This document shows positions 10,790 to 24,111 of a DNA stretch of 64,000 bases, one piece after another (position 1 is the first letter of the stretch; the number at the start of each line of letters is the position of its first letter). Below the pieces are notes generated by a model that was not told where the DNA came from, did no database searches, and saw only the letters and a list, made by a program, of their open reading frames with translations. The position numbers and the translations under genes are program-made. This stretch comes from Chaetoderma sp. LZ-2023a (Eukaryota; Mollusca; Caudofoveata; Chaetodermatida; Chaetodermatidae), in contig CM067373.1 in assembly GCA_034401795.1 (NCBI GenBank), forward strand, positions 42,485,142-42,549,141, read 5' to 3'.

Positions 10790-12197
10790 TATCTAAAAAT
10801 AATCTGATACTATTTGGCTCAAATTTTTGCATAACAAAGGTCATTACTGTGAAAGAGGATTTTCAAGAGTTAGTCCATGATTTGGATTTAAAGACTTGGA
10901 TCTGAATTGGATTAAATTGTAGATTTATGGATATCTGGGAAAGTATTGCTTGGGACTTAGCGTAAATGATGATAGTTGTGGTGGTGATGGACAATGAGTG
11001 TGGTGGTGGTCTAGCTAAGAGGTGGTTGACTTCACAATATCCTGTACAGAATGATATATTTTTTCTCTGCATTTCTTTCTCAAACACACTTTCAATGACC
11101 ATCAGATTTAAAGGTACGATACTTAACTATCATGGCACTTTTGTGATGACATTTACGAACACTTCCTGGCATGAGTACGACTGTTATGACACCTGAGTCA
11201 GACCTTCATATCAGTGAGATAGCTTGTCATAACTACCAGATTGATTCCCTGATGATAGAGCTCATTAGCTCACTGTTACGCATTCTGCTTGTCCTCGACT
11301 AAATGGACATCCAGTGTTCTCAGGCTGTGGTGTTTATGGATGCGGCTCCATGTGTTTATATTAGGGAGCACCACACCATGTTGAATGTTTTGCTTTGTTA
11401 GTGCAATATTGCTTAATGGTGTTAGACCTCTGGTGTCCAGGAGACCACATGCACCAAGAAATGGGTGTACATATATACAATATGAGACACGATATGCTAT
11501 TACAGACTACCCTTAATCAGCAATGCAGCAGCATTCAGTCAGCGGTAATTCAACGGTACCTAGGCAATGCCTTCAGAAATCTACATATTTAGATTTCTAT
11601 GGATGCAGTAGGCGACGATGGATGTAGCGAGGCAACCAATCAGTGGAGATACAGCCACTTTGAAACAATAATGCAACAGCATTCAGGCAATGCAATGCTT
11701 CCAAATAAACAAATAACTAGAATACATACTACATGGCTGTTGCAATTTATGGTCACTGATGCTGAGCATTTAGTGTAACAGTTGTTGCAGAGGTTTTCAA
11801 GGCTAAATTATATAACCCTTGATTTATATTGTTGGCGCTATCAGACTTTTGTCAAGAACTCATAGAAAAAAGCGTGTATCATAAAATAATGATGGCTATG
11901 ATATGATATGCTATTGCATAGATCATCGTATGGTATCTCATGGTATCACAAAGGGACGGGTATTTTAGTGAGAGCGGATATAAGCGCTTTATGATTTAAA
12001 TGTCCATTGAAAAACGTTAGCATTCTTCTAATTCATGGTCCGCACTGAAATAAGCAAGTCCAAACCACATAAAGATATGGAAAATACGTGAAGATTATTT
12101 TTATTAGAATAGAGACTGGATGTAATGAAGGCATGGAACAAAGCTCTAAAGTTTTTATCCAGATTGGATAAGCCCTTGATGAATTGAATGTCAATTC
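10790..12197. other. Unannotated stretch
   Basis: Several short frames (for example 10966-11196 and 11395-11592) have no recognisable domain, no paired splice signals and no homology that I can name. No dispersed repeat is recognised. Confidence 0.5.
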
Positions 12198-12578
12198 ACC
12201 TTTCCAGTTTTAGCTATGCCCCGCCCTTCTCTATCTAAGCTTCACCCACACCTAGCTCGATCGATCGATCCCTGAACTTCTTGACTATAAATTTGCAGAA
12301 AACTATACATGGAAACCGGTTGAATATTTTGAAACTAATTTGACTGGGTGCTGTAGCTGCTTATGGCAGCAACAGCGCCCAGTCAAATTAGTTGCAAAAT
12401 ATTCAACAGCATGTTTATTAAATAGCAAAGCCATGCAATTCATACAACATGTCAGACTATTAAGCATCAAAGACGGACTATTTTGAATCATTCACAACGT
12501 TATGATTATGACATCAGCATACACGGCATGTAGTTGATTATGACGTCATATGATGGATGGATAGATGCGGAAAGGGCC
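12198..12578 (+). mobile_element. MITE family B
   Basis: Begins ACCTTTCCAGTTTTAGCTAT. The central palindrome is at 12320-12405 (GACTGGGTGCTGTAGCTGCT and GGCAGCAACAGCGCCCAGTC). It ends near GCGGAAAGGGCC. A perfect TGACGTCA is at 12541-12548. It stops about 30 bp before the 42-bp satellite. Confidence 0.7.
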
Positions 12579-12607
12579 ATTGAATTCTTGTTGTACGCCT
12601 GACACTA

Positions 12608-15600
12608 TTTGTATAATTATGTCAATCCACCCTCTGTTTATGTGAGCCATTTGGATCATTATGTCAATCCGCCGTGTATGTGGGGGCCATTTGAAACATG
12701 TCAATCCACCCTGTGTTAATGTGGGCCATTTGTATCATTATGTCAATCCACCCTGTGTTTATGTGGGCCATTTGGATCATTATGTCAATCCACCCTGTGT
12801 TTATGTGGGCCATTTGGATCATTATGTCAATCCACCCTGTGTTTATGTGGGCCATTTGGATCATTATGTCAATCCACCCGGTGTTTATGTGGCCCATTTG
12901 GATCATTATCTCAATCCACCCTGTGTTTATGTGGGCCCTTTGGATCATTATGTCAATCCACCCTGTGTTTATGGGGGTCATTTGAATCATTATGTCAATC
13001 CACCCTCTTTATGTGGGCCATTTGAATCATTATGTCAATCCACCCTCTGTTTATGTGGGCCATTTGAATCATTATGTCAATCCACCCTGTGTTTATGTGG
13101 GCCATTTGGATCATTATGTCAATCCACCCTGTGTTTATGGGGGCCATTTGAATATTATGTCAATCCACCCTGTGTTTATGTGTGCCATTTGAATCATTAT
13201 GTCAATCCACCCTGTGTTTATGTGTGCCATTTGAATCATTATGTCAATCCACCCTCTTTATGTGGGCCATTTGGATCATTATGTCAATCCACCCTGTGTT
13301 TATGTGTGCCATTTGAATCATTATGTCAATCCACCCTCTGTTTATGTGTGCCATTTGAATCATTATGTCAATCCACCCTCTGTTTATGTGGGCCATTTGA
13401 ATATTATGTCAATCCACCCTGTGTTTATGTGTGCCATTTGAATCATTATGTCAATCCACCCTCTGTTTATGTGGGCCATTTGAATATTATGTCAATCCAC
13501 CCTGTGTTTATGTGTGCCATTTGAATCATTATGTCAATCCGCCCTGTGTTTATGTGTGCCATTTGAATCATTATGTCAATCCACCCTCTGTTTATGTGGG
13601 CCATTTGAATATTATGTCAATCCACCCTGTGTTTATGTGTGCCATTTGAATCATTATGTCAATCCACCCTCTGTTTATGTGGGCCATTTGGATCATTATC
13701 TCAATCCACCCTGTGTTTATGTGGCCCATTTGAATCATTATCTCAATCCACCCTGTGTTTATGTGGGCCATTTGGATCATTATGTCAATCCACCCTGTGT
13801 TTATGTGGGCCATTTGGATCATTATGTCAATCCACCCTGTGTTTATGTGGGCCATTTGGATCATTTTGTCAATCCACCCTGTGTTTATGTGGCCCATTTG
13901 GATCATTATCTCAATCCACCCTGTGTTTATGTGGGCCATTTGGATCATTATGTCAATCCACCCTGTGTTTATGTGGGCCATTTGGATCATTATGTCAATC
14001 CACCCTGTGTTTATGGGGGTCATTTGAATCATTATGTCAATCCACCCTGTGTTTATGTGGGCCATTTGAATCATTATGTCAATCCACCCTGTGTTTATGT
14101 GGGCCATTTGAATCATCTCAATCCACCCTGTGTTTATGTGGGCCATTTGAATCATTATGTCAATCCACCCTCTGTTTATGTGGCCCATTTGGATCATTAT
14201 CTCAATCCACCCTGTGTTTATGTGGCCCATTTGGATCATTATCTCAATCCACCCTGTGTTTATGTGGGCCATTTGGATCATTATGTCAATCCACCCTGTG
14301 TTTATGTGGGCCATTTGGATCATTATGTCAATCCACCCTGTGTTTATGTGGGCCATTTGGATCATTATGTCAATCCACCCTGTGTTTATGTGGGCCATTT
14401 GGATCATTATGTCAATCCACCCTGTGTTTATGTGGCCCATTTGGATCATTATCTCAATCCACCCTTTGTTTATGTGGGCCATTTGGATCATTATGTCAAT
14501 CCACCCTGTGTTTATGGGGGTCATTTGAATCATTATGTCAATCCACCCTGTGTTTATGGGGGTCATTTGAATCATTATGTCAATCCACCCTCTGTTTATG
14601 TGGGCCATTTGAATCATTATGTCAATCCACCCTGTGTTTATGTGGGCCATTTGGATCATTATGTCAATACACCCTGTGTTTATGTGGGCCATTTGGATCA
14701 TTATGTCAATCCACCCTGTGTTTATGTGGGCCATTTGGATCATTATGTCAATCCACCCTGTGTTTATGTGGGCCATTTGAATCATTATCTCAATCCACCC
14801 TGTGTTTATGTGGGCCATTTGAATCATTATGTCAATCCATCCTCTGTTTATGTGGCCCATTTGGATCATTATCTCAATCCACCCTGTGTTTATGTGGCCC
14901 ATTTGGATCATTATCTCAATCCACTCTGTGTTTATGTGGGCCATTTGGATCATTATGTCAATCCACCCTGTGTTTATGTGGGCCATTTGGATCATTATGT
15001 CAATCCACCCTGTGTTTATGTGGGCCATTTGGATCATTATGTCAATCCACCCTGTGTTTATGTGGCCCATTTGGATCATTATCTCAATCCACCCTGTGTT
15101 TATGTGGGCCATTTGGATCATTATGTCAATCCACCCTGTGTTTATGGGGGTCATTTGAATCATTATGTCAATCCACCCTCTGTTTATGTGGGCCATTTGA
15201 ATCATTATGTCAATCCACCCTCTGTTTATGTGGGCCATTTGAATCATTATGTCAATCCACCCTGTGTTTATGGGGGCCATTTGGATCATTATGTCAATCC
15301 ACCCTGTGTTTATGGGGGCCATTTGAATCATTATGTCAATCCACCCTGTGTTTATGTGTGCCATTTGAATCATTATGTCAATCCACCCTCTGTTTATGTG
15401 GGCCATTTGGATCATTATGTCAATCCACCCTGTGTTTATGTGTGCCATTTGAATATTATGTCAATCCACCCTGTGTTTATGTGGCCCATTTGAATCATTA
15501 TGTCAATCCACCCTCTGTTTATGTGGGCCATTTGAATATTATGTCAATCCACCCTGTGTTTATGTGTGCCATTTGAATCATTATGTCAATCCACCCTGTG

Positions 15601-18600
15601 TTTATGTGTGCCATTTGAATCATTATGTCAATCCACCCTCTGTTTATGTGGGCCATTTGAATATTATGTCAATCCACCCTGTGTTTATGTGTGCCATTTG
15701 AATCATTATGTCAATCCACCCTCTGTTTATGTGTGCCATTTGAATATTATGTCAATCCACCCTGTGTTTATGTGGGTCATTTGGATCATTATGTCAATCC
15801 ACCCTGTGTTTATGTGGGCCATTTGAATATTATGTCAATCCACCCTGTGTTTATGTGGGCCATTTGGATCATTATGTCAATCCACCCTCTGTTTATGTGT
15901 GCCATTTGAATATTATGTCAATCCACCCTGTGTTTATGTGGGCCATTTGGATCATTGTCTCGATCCACCCTGTGTTTATGTGGGCCATTTGGATCATTAT
16001 GTCAATCCACCCTGTGTTTATGGGGGTCATTTGAATCATTATGTCAATCCACCCTGTGTTTATGGGGGTCATTTGAATCATTATGTCAATCCACCCTGTG
16101 TTTATGTGGGCCATTTGAATCATTATGTCAATCCACCCTGTGTTTATGTGGGCCATTTGAATCATCTCAATCCACCCTGTGTTTATGTGGGCCATTTGAA
16201 TCATTATGTCAATCCACCCTCTGTTTATGTGGCCCATTTGGATCATTATCTCAATCCACCCTGTGTTTATGTGGCCCATTTGGATCATTATCTCAATCCA
16301 CCCTGTGTTTATGTGGCCCATTTGGATCATTATGTCAATCCACCCTGTGTTTATGTGGGCCATTTGGATCATTATGTCAATCCACCCTGTGTTTATGTGG
16401 GCCATTTGGATCATTATGTCAATCCACCCTGTGTTTATGTGGCCCATTTGGATCATTATCTCAATCCACCCTTTGTTTATGTGGGCCATTTGGATCATTA
16501 TGTCAATCCACCCTGTGTTTATGGGGGTCATTTGAATCATTATGTCAATCCACCCTGTGTTTATGGGGGTCATTTGAATCATTATGTCAATCCACCCTCT
16601 GTTTATGTGGGCCATTTGAATCATTATGTCAATCCACCCTGTGTTTATGTGGGCCATTTGGATCATTATGTCAATACACCCTGTGTTTATGTGGGCCATT
16701 TGGATCATTATGTCAATCCACCCTGTGTTTATGTGGGCCATTTGGATCATTATGTCAATCCACCCTGTGTTTATGTGGGCCATTTGAATCATTATCTCAA
16801 TCCACCCTGTGTTTATGTGGGCCATTTGAATCATTATGTCAATCCATCCTCTGTTTATGTGGCCCATTTGGATCATTATCTCAATCCACCCTGTGTTTAT
16901 GTGGCCCATTTGGATCATTATCTCAATCCACTCTGTGTTTATGTGGGCCATTTGGATCATTATGTCAATCCACCCTGTGTTTATGTGGGCCATTTGGATC
17001 ATTATGTCAATCCACCCTGTGTTTATGTGGGCCATTTGGATCATTATGTCAATCCACCCTGTGTTTATGTGGCCCATTTGGATCATTATCTCAATCCACC
17101 CTGTGTTTATGTGGGCCATTTGGATCATTATGTCAATCCACCCTGTGTTTATGGGGGTCATTTGAATCATTATGTCAATCCACCCTCTGTTTATGTGGGC
17201 CATTTGAATCATTATGTCAATCCACCCTCTGTTTATGTGGGCCATTTGAATCATTATGTCAATCCACCCTGTGTTTATGGGGGCCATTTGGATCATTATG
17301 TCAATCCACCCTGTGTTTATGGGGGCCATTTGAATCATTATGTCAATCCACCCTGTGTTTATGTGTGCCATTTGAATCATTATGTCAATCCACCCTCTGT
17401 TTATGTGGGCCATTTGGATCATTATGTCAATCCACCCTGTGTTTATGTGTGCCATTTGAATATTATGTCAATCCACCCTGTGTTTATGTGGCCCATTTGA
17501 ATCATTATGTCAATCCACCCTCTGTTTATGTGGGCCATTTGAATATTATGTCAATCCACCCTGTGTTTATGTGTGCCATTTGAATCATTATGTCAATCCA
17601 CCCTGTGTTTATGTGTGCCATTTGAATCATTATGTCAATCCACCCTCTGTTTATGTGGGCCATTTGAATATTATGTCAATCCACCCTGTGTTTATGTGTG
17701 CCATTTGAATCATTATGTCAATCCACCCTCTGTTTATGTGTGCCATTTGAATATTATGTCAATCCACCCTGTGTTTATGTGGGTCATTTGGATCATTATG
17801 TCAATCCACCCTGTGTTTATGTGGGCCATTTGAATATTATGTCAATCCACCCTGTGTTTATGTGGGCCATTTGGATCATTATGTCAATCCACCCTCTGTT
17901 TATGTGTGCCATTTGAATATTATGTCAATCCACCCTGTGTTTATGTGGGCCATTTGGATCATTGTCTCGATCCACCCTGTGTTTATGTGGGCCATTTGGA
18001 TCATTATGTCAATCCACCCTGTGTTTATGGGGGTCATTTGAATCATTATGTCAATCCACCCTGTGTTTATGGGGGTCATTTGAATCATTATGTCAATCCA
18101 CCCTGTGTTTATGTGGGCCATTTGAATCATTATGTCAATCCACCCTGTGTTTATGTGGGCCATTTGAATCATCTCAATCCACCCTGTGTTTATGTGGGCC
18201 ATTTGAATCATTATGTCAATCCACCCTCTGTTTATGTGGCCCATTTGGATCATTATCTCAATCCACCCTGTGTTTATGTGGCCCATTTGGATCATTATCT
18301 CAATCCACCCTGTGTTTATGTGGCCCATTTGGATCATTATGTCAATCCACCCTGTGTTTATGTGGGCCATTTGGATCATTATGTCAATCCACCCTGTGTT
18401 TATGTGGGCCATTTGGATCATTATGTCAATCCACCCTGTGTTTATGTGGCCCATTTGGATCATTATCTCAATCCACCCTTTGTTTATGTGGGCCATTTGT
18501 ATCATTATGTCAATCCACCCTGTGTTTATGGGGGTCATTTGAATCATTATGTCAATCCACCCTGTGTTTATGGGGGTCATTTGAATCATTATGTCAATCC

Positions 18601-21137
18601 ACCCTCTGTTTATGTGGGCCATTTGAATCATTATGTCAATCCACCCTGTGTTTATGTGGGCCATTTGGATCATTATGTCAATACACCCTGTGTTTATGTG
18701 GGCCATTTGGATCATTATGTCAATCCACCCTGTGTTTATGTGGGCCATTTGGATCATTATGTCAATCCACCCTGTGTTTATGTGGGCCATTTGAATCATT
18801 ATCTCAATCCACCCTGTGTTTATGTGGGCCATTTGAATCATTATGTCAATCCATCCTCTGTTTATGTGGCCCATTTGGATCATTATCTCAATCCACCCTG
18901 TGTTTATGTGGCCCATTTGGATCATTATCTCAATCCACTCTGTGTTTATGTGGGCCATTTGGATCATTATGTCAATCCACCCTGTGTTTATGTGGGCCAT
19001 TTGGATCATTATGTCAATCCACCCTGTGTTTATGTGGGCCATTTGGATCATTATGTCAATCCACCCTGTGTTTATGTGGCCCATTTGGATCATTATCTCA
19101 ATCCACCCTTTGTTTATGTGGGCCATTTGGATCATTATGTCAATCCACCCTGTGTTTATGGGGGTCATTTGAATCATTATGTCAATCCACCCTGTGTTTA
19201 TGGGGGTCATTTGAATCATTATGTCAATCCACCCTCTGTTTATGTGGGCCATTTGAATCATTATGTCAATCCACCCTGTGTTTATGTGGGCCATTTGGAT
19301 CATTATGTCAATACACCCTGTGTTTATGTGGGCCATTTGGATCATTATGTCAATCCACCCTGTGTTTATGTGGGCCATTTGGATCATTATGTCAATCCAC
19401 CCTGTGTTTATGTGGGCCATTTGAATCATTATCTCAATCCACCCTGTGTTTATGTGGGCCATTTGAATCATTATGTCAATCCACCCTCTGTTTATGTGGC
19501 CCATTTGGATCATTATCTCAATCCACCCTGTGTTTATGTGGCCCATTTGGATCATTATCTCAATCCACCCTGTGTTTATGTGGGCGATTTGGATCATTAT
19601 GTCAATCCACCCTGTGTTTATGTGGGCCATTTGGATCATTATGTCAATCCACCCTGTGTTTATGTGGGCCATTTGGATCATTATGTCAATCCACCCTGTG
19701 TTTATGTGGCCCATTTGGATCATTATCTCAATCCACCCTGTGTTTATGTGGGCCATTTGGATCATTATGTCAATCCACCCTGTGTTTATGGGGGTCATTT
19801 GAATCATTATGTCAATCCACCCTCTGTTTATGTGGGCCATTTGAATCATTATGTCAATCCACCCTCTGTTTATGTGGGCCATTTGAATCATTATGTCAAT
19901 CCACCCTGTGTTTATGTGGGCCATTTGGATCATTATGTCAATCCACCCTGTGTTTATGGGGGCCATTTGAATATTATGTCAATCCACCCTGTGTTTATGT
20001 GTGCCATTTGAATCATTATGTCAATCCACCCTGTGTTTATGTGTGCCATTTGAATCATTATGTCAATCCACCCTCTGTTTATGTGGGCCATTTGGATCAT
20101 TATGTCAATCCACCCTGTGTTTATGTGTGCCATTTGAATATTATGTCAATCCACCCTGTGTTTATGTGGCCCATTTGAATCATTATGTCAATCCACCCTC
20201 TGTTTATGTGGGCCATTTGAATATTATGTCAATCCACCCTGTGTTTATGTGTGCCATTTGAATCATTATGTCAATCCACCCTGTGTTTATGTGTGCCATT
20301 TGAATCATTATGTCAATCCACCCTCTGTTTATGTGGGCCATTTGAATATTATGTCAATCCACCCTGTGTTTATGTGTGCCATTTGAATCATTATGTCAAT
20401 CCACCCTCTGTTTATGTGTGCCATTTGAATATTATGTCAATCCACCCTGTGTTTATGTGGGTCATTTGGATCATTATGTCAATCCACCCTGTGTTTATGT
20501 GGGCCATTTGAATATTATGTCAATCCACCCTGTGTTTATGTGGGCCATTTGGATCATTATGTCAATCCACCCTCTGTTTATGTGTGCCATTTGAATATTA
20601 TGTCAATCCACCCTGTGTTTATGTGGGCCATTTGGATCATTGTCTCAATCCACCCTGTGTTTATGTGGGCCATTTGGGTCATTGTCAGGCCACTGTGTTT
20701 ATGTGGGCCATTTGGAACTGTATGTCAATCCACCCTGTTTATGTCGTCCATTTGGATCATGTCAATCCACCCTCTGTTTATGTCGCCCATTTGAATCATT
20801 ATGTCAATCCACCCTCTGTTTATGTGGGCCATTTGGATCATTATGTCAATCCACCCACAGTTTATGTGGGCAATTTGTATCATTATGTCAATCCAATCCA
20901 CCCTCTGTTTTGGGTGTGTGTGTGTGGAGGGGCCATTTGAATTATGGCTATCCACCCTGTTTATGTGGGCAATTTGTATCATTATGGCAATCCACCCTCT
21001 ATTTATGTGGGCCCATTCGGATCATTATGTCAATCCAACCTCTGTTTATGGGGTCATTTGGATCATTATGTCAATCCAACCTCTGTTTATGGGGTCATTT
21101 GGATCATTATGGCAATCCACCCTCTGTTTATGTGGGG
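12608..21137. repeat. 8.5-kb satellite of a 42-bp unit with higher-order structure
   Basis: About 200 copies of a 42-bp unit, written in halves as CATTTGGATCATTATGTCAA and TCCACCCTGTGTTTATGTGG plus GC. Variants alternate: GGATC/GAATC, CTGTG/CTCTG, GTGGGC/GTGTGC/GGGGTC, and occasional 39- or 36-bp units. Blocks repeat every 630 bp (15 units; 18213, 18843, 19473) and every 2007 bp (13592-15448 matches 15893-17455; 15899 matches 17906). The outer units (12608-12700 and 20690-21137) are the most diverged. Because 42 is divisible by three and the unit lacks stops in several frames, frames of up to 738 codons appear on both strands with 14-residue periods. I do not regard these as genes. Confidence 0.95.
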
Positions 21138-21385
21138 CGTGACAAAAATAGTCTTTAAAGTCTGCTTGCTGGATATCTGCAGACTACATTTTCCATAGGG
21201 TTTAATCTACCAGCAACTTGAAATAAAAAAATTAAAAATATTCAGCATATCCAGAGTTATTACCCATTGAGATTATTATCTAGTGGCTTGCAGCAGGTAC
21301 ACAGTTAAAATTGCTGAAATAATTATAAAAACTAAAGTAGTAGGTTAGTGACCTGATACTTTGCCAGAGTTTGTCAAAAGTAATC

Positions 21386-21386
<1 letters not shown>
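21138..21386. other. Unannotated spacer after satellite
   Basis: AT-rich sequence with a fragment of family D repeat ('ttcagcatatccagagttat' and 'tacccattgagattatt' near 21240-21275). Confidence 0.45.
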
Positions 21387-21423
<37 letters not shown>

Positions 21424-21424
21424 C
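21387..21424. repeat. (AAT)n microsatellite
   Basis: About 12 perfect AAT triplets. Confidence 0.95.
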
Positions 21425-21530
21425 TTTATTTAATGAGGGTACATCATCAATAAAAACTGATCTTTCTGAGGCGCTCCCAGAGTAGAGTATGTACATAGAA
21501 AAGAGCGGATACAAACACCTACGCACAGAA

Positions 21531-21616
21531 GTACACACATACACCCACGCAGGCAACACACACACGCACGCATGCACACACACACACGCACGCACGCACG
21601 CACGCACGCACGCACA
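21531..21616. repeat. (AC)n/(GCAC)n microsatellite
   Basis: ACACACGCACGCATGCACAC-type repeats ending in a run of CGCA tetranucleotides. Confidence 0.9.
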
Positions 21617-21898
21617 CATGCTATATTGCATTTACATTAGATTAGCTAATCCGAAGGAAGTTCAATCGATTATAAATATATGTTTTACTTGTGTATTTGC
21701 GTTTGATCGGACTTAGTTCAGTCTTACTTTGGATTAGCACTAGTGTAAGATTAAAATCATGATTGATGATTCTGATTAAAAACTACCCTTTGTAAACTTC
21801 AATTTCTTTAACACCTTGTGTCGTGATGGTATATCAGATAGCGTTTCATTTCTAAATATATTTTCATTTTGCATGATAACATTACTGGGGCCACTTAA

Positions 21899-22123
21899 CC
21901 CTTTAACCCTCATATCAGCCAGACAAAAATGGCTTCTGCCGTGATCTTGAGAAATGTCCATTTGCAGATCAAGAGAAGACTATTTTTGAAAATTTACCAC
22001 TGGAATGCCTGGCTCGATAACCGAGCCAGTCATTCCAGTGGAAACTTTTCAGAAGTAGTCTTCTCTTGGTCTGCAAATGGACATTTTCCGTGAAATTTTC
22101 TTGAACAAATTCGAGGGTTAAAG
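21899..22123. mobile_element. MITE family A
   Basis: Left end CCCTTTAACCCTCATATCAG after TTAA (21895-21898). Right end GAGGGTTAAAGG followed by TTAA (22124-22127), with one G lost. Hairpin apex GGCTCGATAACCGAGCC. Confidence 0.8.
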
Positions 22124-22427
22124 GTTAAGATGGCCAGCAGCCCTGTCACAATGTTTGATATATGCATTATGAGTAGATGTAGGTTGCTTATACAATATCT
22201 ACCCCACATGCAACACTTATACCATACTACATGACACTCAGTAAGTGGCTTCTAAAGCTGATGGAGGTTACAAGCTTTCAGGACAAAGCTCACACATGGG
22301 CCAATAATGGACAGTTTGTGGTGGGAAACATGGTATGCCCTGAACACCACTGCTTTAAGAATAGCATATTATTGAAATGCCATAAAATTACCCACTTATT
22401 ATCTCAGATGATGGTTCAATCCATCTC

Positions 22428-23040
22428 AGAAGCTTGTTCTCAGAAGCTTGTTCTCAGGAGCTTGTTCTCAGAAGCTTGTTCTCAGGAGCTTGTTCTCAGG
22501 AGCTTGTTCTCAGGAGCTTGTTCTCAGGAGCTTGTTCTCAGAAGCTTGTTCTCAGAAGCTTGTTCTCAGAAGCTTGTTCTCGGAAGCTTGTTCTCAGAAG
22601 CTTGTTCTCAGAAGCTTGTTCTCAGAAGCTTGTTCTCAGAAGCTTGTTCTCAGGAGGTGTTCTCAGTTGTTTTTCAGGAGATGGTTCTCATGAGGTCCGG
22701 AGGTAGTTCTCAGGATGAGGTGGGTCGCAGGAGGGGGGTGGTTCTCAGATCTTCACAGGAGGTGGTTCTCTGTAGAGGTTGTTCTCAGGAGGAGGTGGTT
22801 CTCAGGAGGTTGTTTTCAGGAGGTGGTTCTCAAGAGGTGGCTCTTAGGAGGAGGCTCTATGAGGAGGTACATGTATGTGGCTCTCAGGAGGAGGTGGCTC
22901 TCTGGATCTCAGGAGGAGATGGCTATCAGGAGGAGGTGGCTCTCGGGTTCTAAGGAGGAGATGGCTATCAGGAGGAGGTGGCCCTCAGGAGGTGGCTCTC
23001 AGGTTCTAAGGAGGAAGTGGGCCTCAGGAGGAGGGGTTGT
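22428..23040 (+). repeat. 15-bp tandem array, left part
   Basis: Near-perfect copies of a 15-bp unit (GAAGCTTGTTCTCAG or GGAGCTTGTTCTCAG) run from 22428 to about 22655. They then grade into diverged GGAGGTGGTTCTCAG units to about 23040. The period is a multiple of three, so a frame at 22231-22953 stays open. The same array resumes in the same orientation at 25727 after the intervening insertion. Confidence 0.9.
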
Positions 23041-24111
23041 GAGGCGTTCAGGCCATGTGAGCTTATGCTGTGGCTTCTTTAGAACCGATTTCAATTATAT
23101 TTGCCGGGAAGCATCATTATGGCATAGCAGTCTAAGTTTGTTCAAATGAAGTCGATCAGCCAAATGCCATCCTGGATTTTGGCCAATTTTTAGAAATGTG
23201 TTTAGAAATCGCCGAAACCACTTGTGGGATCGATTCAAAATTCAAGAAATATGATCTACGACAAAAGCTGAACCAAGTTTTTTCAAGGGAACTTGATTGG
23301 CCAAATAGTTTCGTGGCCATCTTGGATGACATACTTTTAGTGAAAACAACTTCTCCAAAGCCACTGAATGGATCGAGAGATATGATTAGGGACTAATGGC
23401 CATTAAAGTTTGATCAAGGGAAGTTGATGCGTGCAAAAATATGGCCGCTGTGGGCCAGTCAAAATGTGACATGTTTGGCGGCCATATTGAAGCCGAAATT
23501 GGTTTTGTATAGCTTTTAGTGTATTCTGATTTCAAATTTACCATTTTCGAAATAGTTTGGCGGCCATCTTTGATCATTTTCCTCCCAAAACCTCCCATAC
23601 TAAAGTAATGGGAAATGTAAAATGTCTTCTCTAGAACCACTGGGCTGATTTCAATTATAGTTGGCAGGAAGCATCCATAGAGCATGGAGTTTGTGTTCAA
23701 ACGAAGCCTGTCAACCAAGTTGGTCGGCAGCCATCTTGGATCTTGGCCAATCTTTCTAAACGTCTTTAAAAATCTCCGAAACCGTTTGGGATTGATTTAA
23801 AACTCACGAAATATCATTTAGGGCAAGAGCTGAACCAAGTTTGTTCAAGGGAACTTGATTGGCCAAATGGTTTGGCGGCCATCTTTGATGACCTTGTTAT
23901 TGCAAAAACAACTTCTCCAGAACCACTGAACAGATTGGGCCGAAATTTGGGATATATGATTAGGGATTAAGGGCCATTAAAGTTAGTTCGAGGGAAGTTG
24001 ATACAAAAATATGGCCAACGTAGGCCAATCAGAATGTAGCGTGTTTGACAGCCATATATGATTATTTTATTTGATGGATTTTGAAGCCGAAATTGGTTTT
24101 GTATAGTGTTT

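Noticed and set aside
12661..20178. Long ORFs (up to 738 codons) as a repetitive secreted or structural protein gene
   Set aside because: They consist solely of the 42-bp satellite, are open in several frames on both strands at once, and lack promoter, splice or unique flanking coding sequence.
12608..21137. CRISPR array
   Set aside because: Units are contiguous with no unique spacers, in a eukaryotic context. It is a satellite.
22231..22953. 240-codon protein gene
   Set aside because: Most of it is the 15-bp array, whose period is a multiple of three. There is no domain.
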